From: Diploscapter coronatus
Taxonomy: Eukaryota; Nematoda; Chromadorea; Rhabditida; Rhabditidae
Assembly (NCBI GenBank): GCA_964036155.1
Contig: OZ038422.1
Coordinates: 66,735,201-66,799,200, forward strand
Reading direction: 5' to 3'
Length of the DNA stretch: 64,000 nucleotides
Positions within the stretch are counted from its first letter, which is position 1; every line of letters begins with the position of its first letter. A program made the translations under genes and the position numbers. Shown one piece after another: positions 54,339 to 64,000 of the stretch. The notes below the pieces were generated by a model. That model did no database searches. It worked only from the letters and a program-made list of their open reading frames with translations, and was not told the origin of the DNA.

Positions 54339-54900
54339 TTCTCAACTATTTTTAATCTATAAATTAAAATTATTTTAGAATACATTTCAAGCATTCGTGC
54401 TCAAATAAATAAAGAATAATAATTTATTAGGATCAAGCTTCATTTTGATTATCTAGATTATTTCTTCAAATGAGGTTGCAAGTTAAAATTTACATATTTA
54501 AACATTTTTGTATTGATATTTAGAATTAAGAAGAGCGGAAATTAATAATAGCAGAATGATAAAATAAATTTAACAAATACTGAAAGGCATTAAACTGAAA
54601 TTAAATAGGTCAATACTATGAAAATAATAAAGGAAACACCTCATCATCAGGTAGTGAAAGAGATTGGCTGAGAAGAAAATACATAGGCTATTTCAGTGAA
54701 ATATCGAGAAAGTAGGAAAAATACGCTAACATTGATGCTGCTGACGAACAATATGCTTTGGATACGTTCAACAGTTGTTCATGAGAAATAGACCAACTGT
54801 TTCTGTTATGTTTTTAAAAAAAAAAAACTACTTCGAAATTGCTATAAAATAGATATTGGATTTGGTTACAGAATTTTTAAAATGAAATATTTATTTCAGC
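54339..54900. repeat. Second copy of the duplicated upstream block
   Basis: Matches 48210-48898: the same CATTCGTGCTCAAATAAATA stretch near the start codon, and further up the GCTAACATTGATGCTGCTGA block. Its position upstream of a gene start in both cases suggests it was duplicated together with the gene and may carry the promoter. Confidence 0.55.
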
Positions 54901-57051
54901 TACAATTATCCCTCATCATAAGGGCTATACGAACTCGGACTCGCAGCGAGTCCGTACATGTCTGGTGGTACCTCGATTGGGTCTGCTGCGAGTGGTTAAT
55001 TTATGCAAACTCATGCCTCACAGTCAGGATTCGAACTGACCCCTCACCTCTCCGGGATGCGTTCCTCTATCACTACACGATGTGAGCGTGGCTGCCCAGT
55101 TGGGAGTTAGCCTACGTGTCTAACTAATTTTTTAAATTAAAAATTTTCTGATTTAGGAGATAAATAAACTCTACATTCATGCGTAGATAAATTTTAAAAA
55201 ATGAATAATCGTTAGGAGCAAGAAAGGAGGACTTTACATTGAGTAAGAACTGAATGAGAAGGATATAGTTTGGCAAGTGGGTCTTTGGGTCACTTACTCG
55301 GTATTTTCTGTATCTTTTCATGTTCTATAGAATGGTATATGATTTGTGGGATTTTTTTTTTTATTTTTGAAAATTCAAAATTTTCAGGTCCGGCTTCGGA
55401 CCCGTTTATTCCCAGACTGATACCGAAAAGGGTGAACATTTTTTATGTAAAAATAATTCTTAAGGCATCTATTTTATAAATATAAACTATTTATTACACA
55501 GACTCGTATCAGTTTCTTGAAAATAATCAGGGTCATCGAAATTCGTGCTTTTTTGGCATTTTTGTAGTTTTTAGCTGCAATTTGTGATAGGAAAGTCGAA
55601 TTCAGAAAATGTTTGTACCATTCGGCTCAGCTTGTCGAACTGAATAACCTGATATAGGATTTGTTTTGGGGGTATCAGAATGACTTTTGAAATTTGATCC
55701 CCCGAATCTGAACTTGAAAGTGTCAGAAAAAATCCGGAATTATGATTCTCAGGTCGAATATAGTTCGTTAACACCAAAAACGTCGAAAAAACATCACTTT
55801 TTCCACTGGTCACCCCTCCCTCGAGAGTTGATTCTTACCAAAACCCAATCTTAAACTCAAACTCTCAAACAAGTTGAATTCATACATCCCTGGTCTTATT
55901 TTAAATCTTAAATTTGAAAATCGCCCTTTTTGAAAAGTGCTCATTCATATGTATTGGGGTAATTTAGAAATGAGAAGCCCACGAAATATTTAGAGAACCT
56001 TACATTTCATCACAATAGAATAGGTTAGTCTATTATCTGGAGTTGCATTCAAAATTAAGACAATTATTTACTAATACTTCGGAAATCACAATCAATTTGT
56101 AATTTCGAAAACGAGATGATGAAAATGGAATTGTTTCTGCTGAACAAATGGAAAAATTACAGCAGAAAGGGTCATCAAAATGAGAAAAATTTGAAAGACA
56201 TTGTAAATTTGTTGCATCTGAAATGCACAAGAATAAATATGAAATTAGCACCCCTGATTTACAGAAAATTATTTCAGATATTCAAACTTGCTAATTTTCC
56301 CTTCTGCAAATCAACGATTTAAATATTTTAGCTATTGAAAGTTATTACTCACTTTTTCAATAAATTAGCAAGAAACCCTCGATTTGGACGTTTTTAGATG
56401 AACCAAACTAAAATTTAGAAACACAGCTGGGCAAAGAAGAAAATTTCGTTACTTAATGTCAAATTCATATGTATGCCGAAGAGCTACCGTAGGATAGTTT
56501 GATGAAAATAGCCGAATTGAAGAAATTTTGAGACAGAAAATAGAGCAAAACATCATTTTCCAGCATAAAATAGAGGAAAATATACCAATAACGGAAAATG
56601 ATCTAGATACTTTGTACATCAAATAACTTAGCAAATTGAGCGAAAATATGGGAGGAACAATCTTAACACATCAGTAAAAATCAAAGCAAAGAATGATACT
56701 ATCATACACTTGAACTTATGGTTCTTTGAATTGGAGTTGAATGGTTTTGCAATCAACTCATTTCGATTATTGTAAATGTGAATAAAAAGATGAAAATTCG
56801 ATGGAAAAATAACCCGTAAAAACGAGATTTGCACATTTGGACATTAAACTTATCTTATTTTTGTGCAACTGAACTGAGCTACTCTGAAACATCTTTAAAC
56901 CTTGTCATAGGAATATAAAATATCGTTCAATACGAGAATTATTGCTTGATTTCGTCAATTTTCATTATTTCGAAGCGAATGAACAATATTTAATGTGTAA
57001 AGCACAAATTCGGTTCGATTGCACAATGCCGTCTTATTCCTCCTTGATATT
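54901..57051. other. Intergenic region, no gene seen
   Basis: It contains a tRNA-like segment (listed separately) and AT-rich sequence. Several open stretches of 60-80 codons occur on both strands without recognisable protein character. It holds the 3' side of the TADA3-like gene and the far upstream region of the larger Hsp70-Kelch gene. Confidence 0.4.
55015..55087 (-). repeat. tRNA-like sequence, probably a tRNA pseudogene or SINE head
   Basis: On the minus strand there is an A-box-like GTGTAGTGATAGAGGAACGC and a B-box-like CAGTTCGAATCCTG. The ends GCTCACA and TGTGAGG could form an acceptor stem. The T-loop is one base off and the anticodon stem does not pair, so a working tRNA is unlikely. 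Confidence 0.45.
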
Positions 57052-60000
57052 TCATTCCTGTGAGCTACTTGCCCATTCCTGTCTAGGGACGACATTCTGC
57101 AGTGCAGGGTTGGGCACCTGAGGCCGCATCCACTTGGGCACCATTCTGCGAGGGTTGGCCGTAGGGCACATCATTGGGTCCTTTTCAGGACGGCGAGTGT
57201 TGTTGAATGAATGGAACGGGGGCTGCTCAACGTACCTATTGCCGTAATAGGCACGAGCCTAAAAAGAATTGATTTAGTAAGTAAGATATGAATGCATTAC
57301 AAATTTTTAGAAAATATTATCATCTTTGAGACAAATTATTTTCGGAAAATGTTCACCTTCTGTTTCCTCTTTTCGACAGCAGCCATGAGAATGGGCTGTT
57401 CAGAGACCTGCGGCAGTCTGCGATTCGGAGCTTCTCTGTACATGTTCACTGCCAAGCGGAATAACTGAATTGGAAAAATAATTCGAAATTTAGAGGATAA
57501 AAATATCAATCTAAAAATTTATAGATAAGTTGGTTATCCTCAGGTTCTTGTTCATTAGCATTATATAATGTGTTTATGCCATCACTTAAAAATATCTTTC
57601 AAAACTACTCACATCATAACAGGCGTCATCGAGCTGTTCAGACAGAGTCCAAGTAGCGAAATCCTCCCGGAGCTTCCTCCAAATTGCCTGCGTCAGTCCC
57701 CGTAGCTGTATTTCCGTGTCTCGCAGATCGTATTGATATCTCAGCAATTCCACAGAAACTTCGTCCATTTCATGATTATCAGTCAAGTCTCTGCCTTCCT
57801 CACTCACGATTTCGTCGTAGAAGTTTTTGATGATCAATTCTTCGTAGGATTCTGCCGCCTCTTCGGGAATAATTCCTGAAATTCAGTGATTTTAACCACA
57901 ATCGAAGATAATCAAATTTCAAAATTTGAAGAAATAAATGATTTTCACAAATAGAAATATTTCGAAAAGGCATAATTTTCGAGAAAAAATGATCAAATAA
58001 AAGATAGGATAAACCCTTTAAAGACTAATTGTTAATGAAATCATCACTTACCGAAAGCAATGAGATGCCTGGTGACCTTAGCCCCGAACTGCTGGAGGAA
58101 TTCCTGTTTGATGTTGTTTGAGCTGTCGATGACGAGTGTCTCCATTCTGCCGAGCAGCTCGTCTGCATTCAACTCCTCCGTCCCTCCACTCGTCCTCTCC
58201 TCCTCTCCGTGCCTTCGATAATCATCTTCGTCATATTTGTCAACCCCGTTCGATAATCTTCTGAAATGATATCAACATTGGTAATTTTCTGTAGGATGAA
58301 ATGTGGTATTTCGGCATAAAATAATCCGAAAATGAAATTATAGAAGCTTTTCCAGAGACGTTTACCTTTTCCGAGCCTCTCTAAATCTCTCTTCTAATGC
58401 TCTTTCTCTCCTGCTAACCAAATGCATAGCGCAAAACGAGTGTCACCCTTCATGGTAATGTGGTGTAGTGGGTAGCAAGTTAGACTTTTGCTTCTTTCCT
58501 GGGTGATAACCGAGAGATATTTAGAAAAAGAGCGCAGAAAAGTTCGAAAAAAATAAACGTTTCTGGGGAAGCCCAGGGGGGGTATCTTTGGGGGTTTTCT
58601 TTCGGCTATTTTATTAGAATAATGCAGGAAAGTAAATTTGCATTTAGATAAATTTATCTTGAAGAATTTCTGCTATTATAATCTCGTGCTTGATATTCCC
58701 AAAACGGTGTACCTGGACAATTTCCTCGGTTCAACAACTTCTTCCTCCACTCCTTCAGAATTCTCGTATTCATCATCAACCAGTTGTTCGACGATTTTAT
58801 TTGGAGATCGGGGCGCTTTTCTGAAATAATTAAATAAAGCTGAGTGTTTGTTTCGAAAATTCTTACTTTTTCTTCGAGTTTGCATGCCCGTTTTCATAAA
58901 TGCCACCGTAGCTAATTCCGTTTATGCCGTTGCACTTTAGCTAAAATTCGAATTCATTTGAATCGTTGCTTTCGAATTTTAGGGAAATGAATGATGACAA
59001 TTCATATTTGCATGGTATCAAATAATTATCAGATCTCACCTCTCCATTCCGCTTATAATCTCCGTTTTTCTTGGCTCCATTAGTGGTGATTCCATTTCCG
59101 AATGTGCCACAACCGTGTCCGTTCACGTAGTTGCACTTATTCCCCTCACCCCATTCATCGTCTTCTCGGAGTTCCTTCTTCGTTCGAGGAGAAACTACTG
59201 AAGTCGTTAATTCGAGAGGAAAAATAACAAAAAATCTCCTACTTCTAGCAGTGCCTGACCGAAGATAGGGCGAAAATTCTTCGTCTTCTTCCATTTCGAC
59301 ATCCAGTGGCTCATTTTTAATCGTTATCGATACTAAATTTTAAAAATTAAAACATAGGAATGAAACTATCAGATGATAATCATCATTACACTATTTTCTT
59401 CGATTGTATCTTACAATAATACAGAACTGTTAGAGATAAATGACATATTAAATGATTGTAATAAAATGATGAAGTAATTAAAAAAAAAGATCTAAAAAAC
59501 TCACATTTTCTGTTTCCATTGGTCAGTCCACCCTCTTCATGCCCCGCCTCCTTCTCGACTTCCTTACTCGCCAATCTTCCACTCTGCCTTCGAGTAGCTG
59601 CCTGTGGCACAGCAAAGTGATGTTTCTCCTTCTCCTTGGAAGGCGATGATCTTCCCGCTCCTGTCGCATTTCCGCCGCAACTGCTTCGAGAGGCTCGGGG
59701 TGTTCTAAAGGATGGATTTATTTTTCAGTTATTCCTCAGCATTTATCCTTCATTTTTCACTTACTCAAAGTTGATAAGATTTGTCATTGTGTAAAATGAA
59801 GGGTGAAAATTGGCATAAAAAGTAACTTTTACGTTTCATTTAGTAACTTCTCATAATGTTAAACTTATTTCAAGAGTCTTTGTTAAAATAGATGCAACAA
59901 CTCTGCCACTTGTCTTTAGAGCTGGAATAATTGCCTTTCCACCACAATTGAATGCAAATTTTACCTGATAGGGCTGGCCCTTGACTGTCTCTCACTCTCG

Positions 60001-62154
60001 ACCTCCCACTGCTCGTCGCATTTGCTGCCGCTCGCTCCATCATCCTCTTCTTCTTTCCTCAAATTCATTTCTTTAGTCAAAGTTCAGTGGAAATTCTTCT
60101 TACGATTCCCGTTTGCCGACTATTTTTGCAGGCGATTCTCTGCTAGTCGACTGCACTTCTTCATCTGCCAGTTGAGCGAACATATTCACGGGGTCGTCGA
60201 TTCGGAATAGCTTGCTCAAATTAACAACATAATATTTTTAGATTTGTGACAAGTAGCGAATAATTTGAAAAGTGAAAAAGCATTGGCAGTTTTGAAATAC
60301 GATCGATAAGAAATAGATTGGGAGAAAAGTCTTTCCAAGCGTCTCACATTCTATTCCAGAAATTTAACAAAATCAACTGGATACTTTTTGTCAAATAGTA
60401 ACTTTTTCTTACATTCTCTGATCTCCCAGCCCAATCTTGACATGATGTCTGCTCGTGGAAGGCGATTGATGAGTGGAGCCACTGCGAAGTCGACTTGCAG
60501 CTGGAGCAGGAACGCTGCAGCGATATTTCCAGGGAGCTGAGAGAAAATACTATTTTTAAAATCAACGAATAAACCCTTACTGTTTTCGTAGAGGGATCTG
60601 TATTCGCTTTCCTGGAGTTTGTCGAGTAGCAGAGATTTGAACGAACGGAGCAGACCCGGCTCGTTTGCATGCAGAATATCCAACTGAAATTAAGGATGTT
60701 TTTTTTTTTTTCGAAAATATTTGTTAGAATAGTTTTTCTATCTTCTAATTAAAAATATGCCATTTGAATTTCAGCCTAGAAATTTCGAACTTAAAAATGG
60801 GAAAAGCTATAGCTGATAAAAGTACCTTATGCCAATTCCAAAACCGATGTATGACATTGGGGGGCGGCCAGGCGTCGTTGTCGTCTGGGTAGCCCGATTC
60901 GACGGGCAGGCCGCAGATGGCAGGTCCGTCTGCAGAGGTGGGCGTGTGCAGCATCGGGTTGTTCGGGTTCGGCACAGGAGACATCTGAGCCACCGAGGGC
61001 TGTTGACGCAGTTTGCAACGGGGCATCGGTCTGGAATGAATTTGTAAAATTACAAAAATGCAAAGGATAAAAAGAATACCGGTTAAAACAACAAAATCAA
61101 TTGACCATAAAGAGAGAGAGAGAGAGGCGCACAAAGATGTGGAAAGCGCATGATAATGAAACGATTGATTTCTAGGCTTTCATAAATTAATTCGGATAAA
61201 ATATTGACACATATTATTATCACTAGATATAACTAGATCGAACCCTCAAAACACAAAATTACAGGAAAATTGATCCGAATCAATTTCATTGTCGAGTATT
61301 CCAAAAGTCAGAAATTGTTTCACTTTTCTGTATCACACTATAAGTAAAATTTTCAGAACTAGTCTTCATGTCTTACAAAAAATTATTTGAAAATAGCGTA
61401 TGTATGAGAAGATACAATGTACCTGTTTCTGAGATCCTGTACAGGATAGTCGCCAGTTTGCAGAAACGTAACCTCCCCATAAGCACGACGCTGGTAGTCT
61501 GCTGCGTGCACGAGCATCGCTTCTAGTTCATGCTGTAGATTTGTCTGAAAAGAGTAAAATTAAAAATCGAAGATAAAATACTTGATTTTTCTCCTGAAAG
61601 CGTCAATATTTCGTTCGAAACGAGTAACGTAATTGCTCTAATCAGAATATTGGAATGAAGCTTTTTTTTTTTCGAAGTAATTTTACAATACAAGCATATC
61701 GAATTGCTCTAAAACACTCACCAAAACAGTTCCATCCAAATCCGACTCATTTGTATCGAGCAGCCTCGTGAATTCGGGGCAATTGGTTTGATAGTTGAAC
61801 GGAATGAATTCGGGCGGAGGACGGACTTCTCCCACAGAACGACGCCGTTTCGGAGATTTGACGGTTTTGTCTGAAAGAATCATAATTTAGAATATTGTAT
61901 TTTTTAGAAGTTTGGCAAACTCGCAACATTCCATCGTTTCCTATCAAATAAACATCATGAAAAATTACTGGACAAGATTCTAGTTCATTTGATCAAAATT
62001 TTAGGAAAAATGTTCCTTAAAAAATTCAACACCAACCTCCTTTTCTGCGTTTATTCCTTGGCGATTTGAGTGCCGGCGGGGAAATGCTACTACATACCGA
62101 GGTGTTGATCGACAATGGAGAGGAAAAGGACAACTTTCGCTTGGCCTTCGTCAT
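57052..62154 (-). CDS. Nuclear-looking protein with TADA3/Ada3-like segments
   Basis: Many small exons join in frame from ATG at 62154 to TGA at 57052, including 62154-62037, 61870-61722, 61544-61423, 61030-60826, one from 60683 to about 60400, 60214-60104, 60057-59965, 59704-59505, 59332-59243, 59197-59040, 58940-58868, 58820-58713, 58410-58366, 58260-58052, 57875-57613, 57464-57357, 57258-57052. The start is basic (MTKAKRKLSFSSP, SPRNKRRKG), like a nuclear signal. Three stretches resemble Ada3, the adaptor of SAGA/ATAC acetyltransferase complexes: CPEFTRLLDTNESDLDGTVL, then TNLQHELEAMLVHAADYQRR, then PNVIHRFWNW; a charged helical C-terminal part (QYDLRDTEIQLRGL) also fits. The middle is low-complexity and Ser/Glu/Asn-rich. 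The match is weak by eye, so the name stays open. The junction near 60400/60214 is unresolved. Confidence 0.55.
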
Positions 62155-64000
62155 CGACGATGCCCTGAAAATTTGAATAAATTTTAAAAAAAATGGAAAT
62201 TCGAACGAAAATCAATTTCAATCGGTTTACAAATGAAGTTTGTACCTAATTTTGTGACAAGTCATTGAAAATAATGCATTTTTGAGGCTTTTTAGTGGTT
62301 CAAAAGCAATCAATTTTGTCATTTTGATATTTCTACCGCGAAAAACAAATGAATCATTGTTGGTCTCCACTGCAATATCTCCTTCTCACAGAATCATTCT
62401 CCTTTCTTCCATTATGCAGAACGGGAAGGAAGGGAAAGGAATTGACTGACTGCATTACAGAAAGGGAAGGAGAGAGAAAAGGGGGAATGAATGGCTAACA
62501 TAAACGAGGGAGAATGGGAGAAGAGGAGAGGAAAAGAAGAAAATGGGAGCAAGGACGCAGAGACAGAGACAGACAAGCAGACACTCGCAATGTCTGCTGC
62601 TGACTGCAGTACCTATGAAGGATGGAGAAGGGAAGAAATATCGTGCTAGCACACCATATATGCAGGTCTTATGCTAAACCACATATTATTCCCTTCACTA
62701 ATAAGCAGCACCTATCTTATTATTGTCTACCCTCACACTAAATAATCAGGCCTTCAAAATAACGTGACCGAAAGAATTGTTGTTATCACGAATGAATGAA
62801 AGATAACGAGTTCGTAGTCCTGATGAAATCATTGAACATGAACAACAATAGCAGAATTATGCTAATTTAACAATATTCAATGTGTAAATGCAGCATGTTC
62901 AAAAAAGACGAAGGAAAAACGACGCATTGCTTGAGATGGAAGAGGGAGAGTGAGAAGAGAAGAGTCTCTCCTTCAGACTGTTATGTACCGGTTTGGTTGG
63001 AATACAAATATGATTCTAAATGGATTCCGGTGCTACAATAAGTCAAAGTATTAGTGGAGATCTTCATAGAATTTTGTATGTTTCACAAAAGTCTAGTAAA
63101 ATAAGCAATCATTATCGACTTTGCAAAGGCTAGTTTCAGATATATAGCTTAGTGACATTCTAGCCTCAAAAATGATAAAATTTCAAAGTTATCACGATAT
63201 ACGTTATTCTAAATTTACTACTCAAAATTGATCTAATAGAATAGCGTGCATGTTGGATAAAACAAGGTAGAATATGTGTCACCTTAGCATATCTACAATG
63301 AGTCGCGCAGGGGGCTTTATCTGCATTTCACTATATCGAAAAGTCAAGAACAAATTGTGAGGCGATTGCATGACATATTTCACGAAATATCGTTGATAAA
63401 AACCATAAAATAACCGCAAAAATTCAATTCTTAACAATAAATAATAAAGAATATTCTTATCGCAATTTAGCGTGACTTGAGAGGATATTGATCGAATTAT
63501 GCGTGTTTATGGTGTTTTGACGATAAAATCGATTAATCTAGACATTGGTTGAAGTGGAGTAAGAATGAAAGAAGAGGGAATGGAAAGAGGTCTCTGCATC
63601 GACGGCTGCTGCATCTGCAGAGGCATAGCAGAGGAGACCCTTCCCTTCTCCCTTTCCTCTATTCCCCCATTCCTCCTATTCCACTATTGATTCACCGCGA
63701 CCGCGACGCTTGCCTGTCCTGCGTTTACGCGCATTTCTAATTTGAATCCTCCAATTGTCTCAAACCATTGTAGTGACCAGTTATAAAACCTGAATTCTCA
63801 CACACAGTTGCGTCTAAAATGTGTGAGCGTTTGAATAGGATTGATCGATGTATTCTAGAATGAAATAATACAAATCAATTTGACAGACATGCACAACAAA
63901 TTTTAGTATGAACGCAGAAAAATATACTGAACCAAGGAATAATATTCTTAAAGTTAGGACAAATTTATTTTTATCTTAATAGTCGTCAAAAATTGATTAT
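62155..64000. other. Upstream noncoding region, no gene seen
   Basis: Purine-rich tracts (62455-62530, 62930-62960) and AT-rich sequence. It probably contains the promoter of the TADA3-like gene. Open stretches here follow the purine or pyrimidine runs and show no protein character. Confidence 0.4.

Noticed and set aside
58440..58520. tRNA-like GGTGTAGTGGGTAGCAAG stretch
   Set aside because: There is an A-box-like motif only. No B-box or closing stems are visible, and it lies in an intron of the TADA3-like gene.

Overview
This is a eukaryotic, AT-rich window from a small invertebrate genome. Genes are cut by many short introns (often 45-60 nt) with GT...(T)TTCAG or TTTAG ends. The gene content (P-glycoprotein, secreted carboxylesterase with a CUB-like neighbour, PAQR, SLC46, TGN38, Hsp70) is animal. 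The carboxylesterase and CUB-like proteins look nematode-like, so a nematode is my tentative guess; nothing here proves it.

Layout: 1-2564 (-) the 5' part of an unidentified RING-like Cys/His-rich protein, running off the left edge. 3623-10050 (+) a complete ABCB/P-glycoprotein, 29 exons, about 1289 aa. 10135-13388 (-) a secreted carboxylesterase, convergent with the ABC gene, with one apparent 1-nt frameshift. 14400-15324 (-) a small secreted Cys-containing protein. 16117-25814 (+) a secreted CUB-like protein gene whose intron is blown up from 49 nt to 7.9 kb by a Helitron (16827-24689). The Helitron holds an array of degenerate repeats, several tRNA-like pol III modules, a hAT-type MITE with an 8-bp target duplication, and a Tc1/mariner-type foldback element inside that MITE. 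26537-26794 a lone 3' exon. 28817-30763 (+) a candidate small secreted peptide precursor. 32083-36444 (+) an adiponectin-receptor-type PAQR. 38437-40805 (+) an SLC46-type transporter, followed by a Tc1/mariner-type MITE. 41987-43622 (-) a TGN38/TGOLN2-like trans-Golgi protein. 44826-48209 and 48899-54338 (-) two tandem genes of unusual architecture. 57052-62154 (-) a nuclear-looking protein with TADA3-like segments. 62155-64000 no gene seen.

Most notable is the pair at 44.8-54.3 kb. Each gene encodes a complete Hsp70 nucleotide-binding domain at the N terminus, but the Hsp70 substrate-binding domain is absent and is replaced by Kelch-type beta-propeller sequence: one Kelch unit in the downstream copy (696 aa) and three tandem Kelch units in the upstream copy (1253 aa). 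I could join every exon in frame in both genes (17 and 31 exons), so these look like intact genes and not assembly accidents. The ATPase signatures are kept, but the lysine that serves in catalysis in canonical Hsp70 aligns with leucine in both. This suggests an ATP-switched, Kelch-based client-recognition protein; that function is inference.

All exon boundaries were read by eye from splice signals and frame continuity. No database search was run.
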